Origin: Mycolicibacterium hippocampi
GTDB taxonomy: Bacteria > Actinomycetota > Actinomycetes > Mycobacteriales > Mycobacteriaceae
Length of the DNA stretch: 64,000 nt
Assembly (NCBI RefSeq): GCF_010723735.1
Contig: NZ_BLLB01000002.1
Span: forward strand, 5,084,001 to 5,148,000
Reading direction: 5' to 3'
This document shows positions 61,055-64,000 of the stretch, piece after piece. Each line of letters starts with the position of its first letter. The first letter of the stretch is position 1. The translations under genes were made by a program, and so were the position numbers. The notes under the pieces were generated by a model. The model had not been told where the DNA came from, made no database searches, and saw only the letters and a program-made list of their open reading frames with translations.

Positions 61055-62329
61055 GTGAGCACACAATACGAGATCGAACAGCCGGTGGCCGAGGCCGGCT
61101 GGCGTGTGCTCGCGCCGTTCCGGTTCCGCGAATTCCGGCTACTGATCGCGGCTGTATCCCTGTCGATCTTCGCCGAGGGCATGTGGACCGTGGTGATGAC
61201 ACTGCAGGTGATCGCACTCGACAACGACCCGGTGTCGCTGTCCTTGGTCGCAGCCTGCCTGGGCGCCGGCCTGGTCGCGTTCGTGTTGGTCGGCGGGCTG
61301 GCCGCCGATCGCCTCAGCCAACGCGGCATCATCATCGTCGTCCAGGCCGTCAACACGGCGGTGGTATCGACGGTGGCCGTTCTCGGTGTTGTTGGGGCAC
61401 TACAGATCTGGCACATGGCGGTGGCAGCCGCGGCGCTGGGCATCGCTGCGGCGTTCTTCTTCCCGGCCTACAGCGCCCTGCTGCCGCGGATCCTGCCGGC
61501 CGAGCAACTGCTCGCCGCCAACGGCGTAGAAGGTGTGGTGCGCCCGGTGTTCCAGCGCGCTGCCGGACCTGCTGTCGCAGGCCTGGTGGTCGGGGCGACA
61601 CTGCCGTCGCTGGGCGCGGCGGTGGTGGCTGCATTGTTCGGCTTGGGATTGCTGCTGCTGGTCGCCACCAGAGCGCCGGTGAAACTTCCTGCACCACAGC
61701 CTGAGCGGAAGCTGCTGCAGGACCTGCGGGACGGCTTGGTCTTCGTGCTCGGCACGCCCTGGTTGCTGTGGACGCTGTTGTTCGCCAGCGTGTTCGTGCT
61801 GGTGGTGCTCGGCCCCATCGAGGTGCTGCTGCCCTTCATCGTCCAGGAGCGGTTCACCCACGGTGCTCAGACCTACGGGTTCATCCTGGCATTCTTCGGG
61901 ATGGGAAGCGCGCTGGGTGCTCTCGGCGTCTCATCGAGGCGGCTACCGCGCCGCTATCTGAGCGTGATGATGGCGATGTGGGGCCTCGGGTCGATCCCAC
62001 TGGTGATCGTCGGGGTCACCTCGTCGTTCCCGCTGATGGCCGCGGCGACGTTCGTCATCGGCGTCACCGACGGCGCGGGCATGGTCATCTGGGGCACGCT
62101 GCTGCAGCGCCGGGTCCCGCCGGCGATGCTGGGCAGGGTGTCGAGCCTGGACTTCTTCGTGTCGCTGGCGTTCATGCCGGTGTCATTCGCGGTCGTGGGC
62201 CCGCTGTCCAAGGTCGTCTCGATGGAGGCTATCTTCCTGGTGGCCGGAGTAACACCGATGCTGCTGGCCGCGGTGGCCGTGTGCGCCGCCAGGATGCGCC
62301 GCGACGAACTCGCCCACCCGCTGCGCTGA
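61055..62329 (+). CDS. MFS transporter (major facilitator)
   Basis: 424-aa major facilitator with 12 hydrophobic segments; the loop 2-3 motif reads LVGGLAADRLSQRG. Pattern FFPAYSALLPRILPAEQLLAANGVEGVVRPV is typical of DHA3-type exporters (macrolide-like). GTG 61055. Probably exports a drug or metabolite; substrate unknown. No regulator adjoins it. Confidence 0.85.
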   Translation: MSTQYEIEQPVAEAGWRVLAPFRFREFRLLIAAVSLSIFAEGMWTVVMTLQVIALDNDPVSLSLVAACLGAGLVAFVLVGGLAADRLSQRGIIIVVQAVNTAVVSTVAVLGVVGALQIWHMAVAAAALGIAAAFFFPAYSALLPRILPAEQLLAANGVEGVVRPVFQRAAGPAVAGLVVGATLPSLGAAVVAALFGLGLLLLVATRAPVKLPAPQPERKLLQDLRDGLVFVLGTPWLLWTLLFASVFVLVVLGPIEVLLPFIVQERFTHGAQTYGFILAFFGMGSALGALGVSSRRLPRRYLSVMMAMWGLGSIPLVIVGVTSSFPLMAAATFVIGVTDGAGMVIWGTLLQRRVPPAMLGRVSSLDFFVSLAFMPVSFAVVGPLSKVVSMEAIFLVAGVTPMLLAAVAVCAARMRRDELAHPLR

Positions 62330-62408
62330 GCCTCAACCGGTTTGCGGCGCAATCACTGCGGTACCGGCACGTCACCCCCCAGTAACGCCGCTCCATTTGG
62401 CTCTGTGC

Positions 62409-63707
62409 ATGACCAAGAAGTTCCATCTGGCGTGGTTCCTCAATTTTGTCGCCGACGAATGGAACGGCACCTGGGGCGACGGCGCCCGTGACTTCACCGG
62501 GGAGTTCTATGTCGAGATGGCTCGCGACCTGGAGCGCGCCAAGTTCGACTACGTGCTCATCGAGGACAAGCTCATGGTGTCGACGGCCTACGGCGGCACC
62601 ATGGAGTACGACCTCAAGCACGGCGTGAATCCCAAACACGACCCGGTTCCGCTCGCGGTGCTGATGGCCAACGCCACCGACCGACTGGGTGTCGTCCCTA
62701 CGATGTCGACAAGCTTCTACCCGCCGTTCCTGCTGGCCCGACTGTGCAGCACCATCGACCACATCGCCCGCGGGCGGTTCGGCTGGAACGTCGTCACCTC
62801 CGCCGAGGACCGCGCCGCCCAGAACTTCGGGCTCGACAAGCTCTACGAGCACGACGAGCGGTATGTGCGTGCCAGCGAATACCTCGATCTGGTCGGCAAG
62901 CTCTGGGAGTCGTGGGAACCCGACGCCGTCGAACGCGACCACACCACAGGGGTATACGCCAACTACAAGAAAGTGCACACCGTCGATTTCGTGGGCAAGT
63001 ACTACAAGTCGCGCGGCCCGTTGAACACCGCACCCTCCCCGCAGTACCGTCCCACGATCGCCCAGGCCGGCGCGTCGCCGCCGGGCCGGGAGCTGGCCGC
63101 CCAGCACGCGGACACCATCGTGGCACCGGCCAACGGCGTCGAGGCGATGAAGGCCTACCGTGACGACATCCATGCCCGGATGACGGCACACGGTCGAGAT
63201 CCCGAGCACTGCAAAGTGTTCTATTTGGTCTCCCCCATCGTCGCCGACACCCGCGAGGAGGCGTTGGCCAAACGCGATCGCTGGTTCAACGATCCGCTGT
63301 ACATCGAGTACATGTTGGCCGAGATCTCGTCGATCACCGAGATTGATTTCGCCCAGTTCGATCTGGACGAGCCACTACCGGAGGTGTGGACCAACGGTGA
63401 ACGCGGGTCGCTGGAGAGCTTCATATCCCGGGGCAAGGACAAGACCTTGCGCGAACTGGTGACGGGTAGCGGACTCACCGGAAATGTCCAGTTCGTCGGC
63501 ACACCCGACGAGGTCGCCGAGGAGATGGGTTCGGTGATGGAGCAGGTGGGCGGCGACGGCTTCCTGATCACCAGCCCGGTGATGCGGCTCAACCGCCGCT
63601 ACGTCACCGAGATCACCGACGGCCTGGTGCCCGCGCTGCAGAAGCGGGGCCTGACCCGCGGCGACTACACCACCACGATGCTGCGCGACCACCTGCGCGA
63701 ATTCTGA
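62409..63707 (+). CDS. LLM-class FMN-dependent monooxygenase (NtaA/DmoA-like)
   Basis: 432-aa flavin-dependent monooxygenase of the bacterial luciferase superfamily, group NtaA/SnaA/DszA/DmoA: LAWFLNFVADEWNGTWG, LIEDKLMVSTAYGG, MSTSFYPPFLLARLCSTIDHIARGRFGWNVVTS, PTIAQAGASPPGRELAAQHAD. It uses FMNH2 supplied by a reductase to oxygenate an organosulfur, aminopolycarboxylate or similar xenobiotic. ATG 62409 chosen (MTKKFHL); TTG 62397 is also in frame. The next gene, a riboflavin-pathway enzyme, starts 2 nt later. Confidence 0.9.
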   Translation: MTKKFHLAWFLNFVADEWNGTWGDGARDFTGEFYVEMARDLERAKFDYVLIEDKLMVSTAYGGTMEYDLKHGVNPKHDPVPLAVLMANATDRLGVVPTMSTSFYPPFLLARLCSTIDHIARGRFGWNVVTSAEDRAAQNFGLDKLYEHDERYVRASEYLDLVGKLWESWEPDAVERDHTTGVYANYKKVHTVDFVGKYYKSRGPLNTAPSPQYRPTIAQAGASPPGRELAAQHADTIVAPANGVEAMKAYRDDIHARMTAHGRDPEHCKVFYLVSPIVADTREEALAKRDRWFNDPLYIEYMLAEISSITEIDFAQFDLDEPLPEVWTNGERGSLESFISRGKDKTLRELVTGSGLTGNVQFVGTPDEVAEEMGSVMEQVGGDGFLITSPVMRLNRRYVTEITDGLVPALQKRGLTRGDYTTTMLRDHLREF

Positions 63708-63709
63708 GG

Positions 63710-64000
63710 ATGACGGTCATCGAAGCGCGACCGCGCAACTCGGGCATCGACGACTCCGGCCGCTCCGCGGTTGCGGTCGGGGTCGCGGCTTTGAAGTCGG
63801 GCGGAATGGTGATCGTGGTCGACGCTGAAAACCCGGACGATGACGGCGATCTCATGATCGCCGCCTCTCATGCCACACCCGATCGAGTGGCGTTCATGAT
63901 GCGTCACACAAGTGGCATCCTCTGCGTCCCGATGCTCGTGACCGACCTCGATCGGCTGCATCTGCCTCCGATGGTTGCGCTCAACGAGGATCCCAACGGT
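63710..64000 (+). CDS. RibB-like DHBP synthase, N-terminal part (cut by window end)
   Basis: 97 codons of a 3,4-dihydroxy-2-butanone 4-phosphate synthase-like protein, running off the window. The GDLMIAA, RVAFMMRHTSGILCVPM and LPPMVALNEDPNG blocks match RibB. The usual DDENRENEGDL segment reads DAENPDDDGDL: Arg becomes Pro and two Glu become Asp, which would alter the metal/substrate site. It abuts the FMN monooxygenase, so it may be a dedicated, divergent copy or a partner with a new role rather than the housekeeping enzyme. Confidence 0.85.
   Translation, partial: MTVIEARPRNSGIDDSGRSAVAVGVAALKSGGMVIVVDAENPDDDGDLMIAASHATPDRVAFMMRHTSGILCVPMLVTDLDRLHLPPMVALNEDPNG

Overview
The window looks like a chromosomal segment of a mycobacterium, probably an environmental rapid grower (Mycolicibacterium-like). 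The base composition is GC-rich. It carries mycothiol (mshB), coenzyme F420 (fbiC), PIM/LAM cell-wall (pimE, lpqW) and MmpL genes. From memory of the M. tuberculosis map, gene content and order follow Rv1193 down to Rv1141c in inverted orientation: fadD36, pruB, rocA, pruC, dapC, fdxC, padR-like, fadH, fbiC, Rv1171, mshB, lpqW, typA, mutT2, Rv1159A, pimE, Rv1158c, Rv1157c, Rv1156, Rv1155, Rv1152, cobB, mmpL13, Rv1144, mcr, echA. No species call is possible from sequence alone.

Layout. 1-5.2 kb: VanY-type lipoprotein, FadD36, a Nudix hydrolase, a secreted protein and an NCS2 nucleobase permease. 5.2-9.5 kb: proline catabolism (pruB, rocA) with a divergent PucR-type activator. 9.5-13.9 kb: dapC, 7Fe ferredoxin fdxC, a PadR regulator overlapping fadH. 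13.9-18.9 kb: accessory module of a MocR-type regulator divergent from a YczE-like membrane protein, metallo-hydrolase and YdhR-like enzyme, then YceI and an FAH-family hydrolase. 18.9-22.2 kb: small exported proteins including two tandem MspA-like porin relatives with conserved cysteines. 22.2-27.7 kb: fbiC, a small membrane protein, a candidate 35-aa protein, an SRPBCC/AraC pair and mshB. 27.9-41.4 kb: an acidic exported protein of unknown function, a ClC-type channel, the typA-lpqW pair, a BCCT transporter, mutT2, pterin dehydratase, pimE, the Rv1158c/Rv1157c exported proteins, a catalytically degenerate resolvase domain and an HhH glycosylase-like protein.

41.5-48.3 kb is an insertion relative to M. 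tuberculosis: a LytS-type kinase, LytTR regulator, small membrane protein and sodium:solute symporter, followed by DUF485-actP behind two CRP-like sites and closed by a 23-bp perfect hairpin. This is probably an acetate/pyruvate-type carboxylate sensing and uptake locus. 48.3-53 kb: DUF5302, an Rv1155-like F420/FMN oxidoreductase, two PF04072 methyltransferases flanking a DUF1697 protein, a GntR regulator and a class III sirtuin. 53-57 kb: intact MmpL13-like transporter, TetR and methyltransferase, with a TetR-type palindrome before mmpL and a divergent DoxX gene. 57-61 kb: lipid/CoA enzymes (nitronate monooxygenase-like, SDR, Mcr, divergent enoyl-CoA hydratase). 61-64 kb: an MFS exporter, an LLM-class FMN monooxygenase and the start of a RibB-like gene cut by the window edge.

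No stretch longer than 300 bases lacks a gene; the longest (11040-11319) holds two inverted repeats. I saw no tRNA, rRNA, CRISPR array, insertion sequence or replication origin. Coding is dense, with several ATGA stop/start overlaps marking operons. Where several start codons were possible I give the chosen one and the reason.
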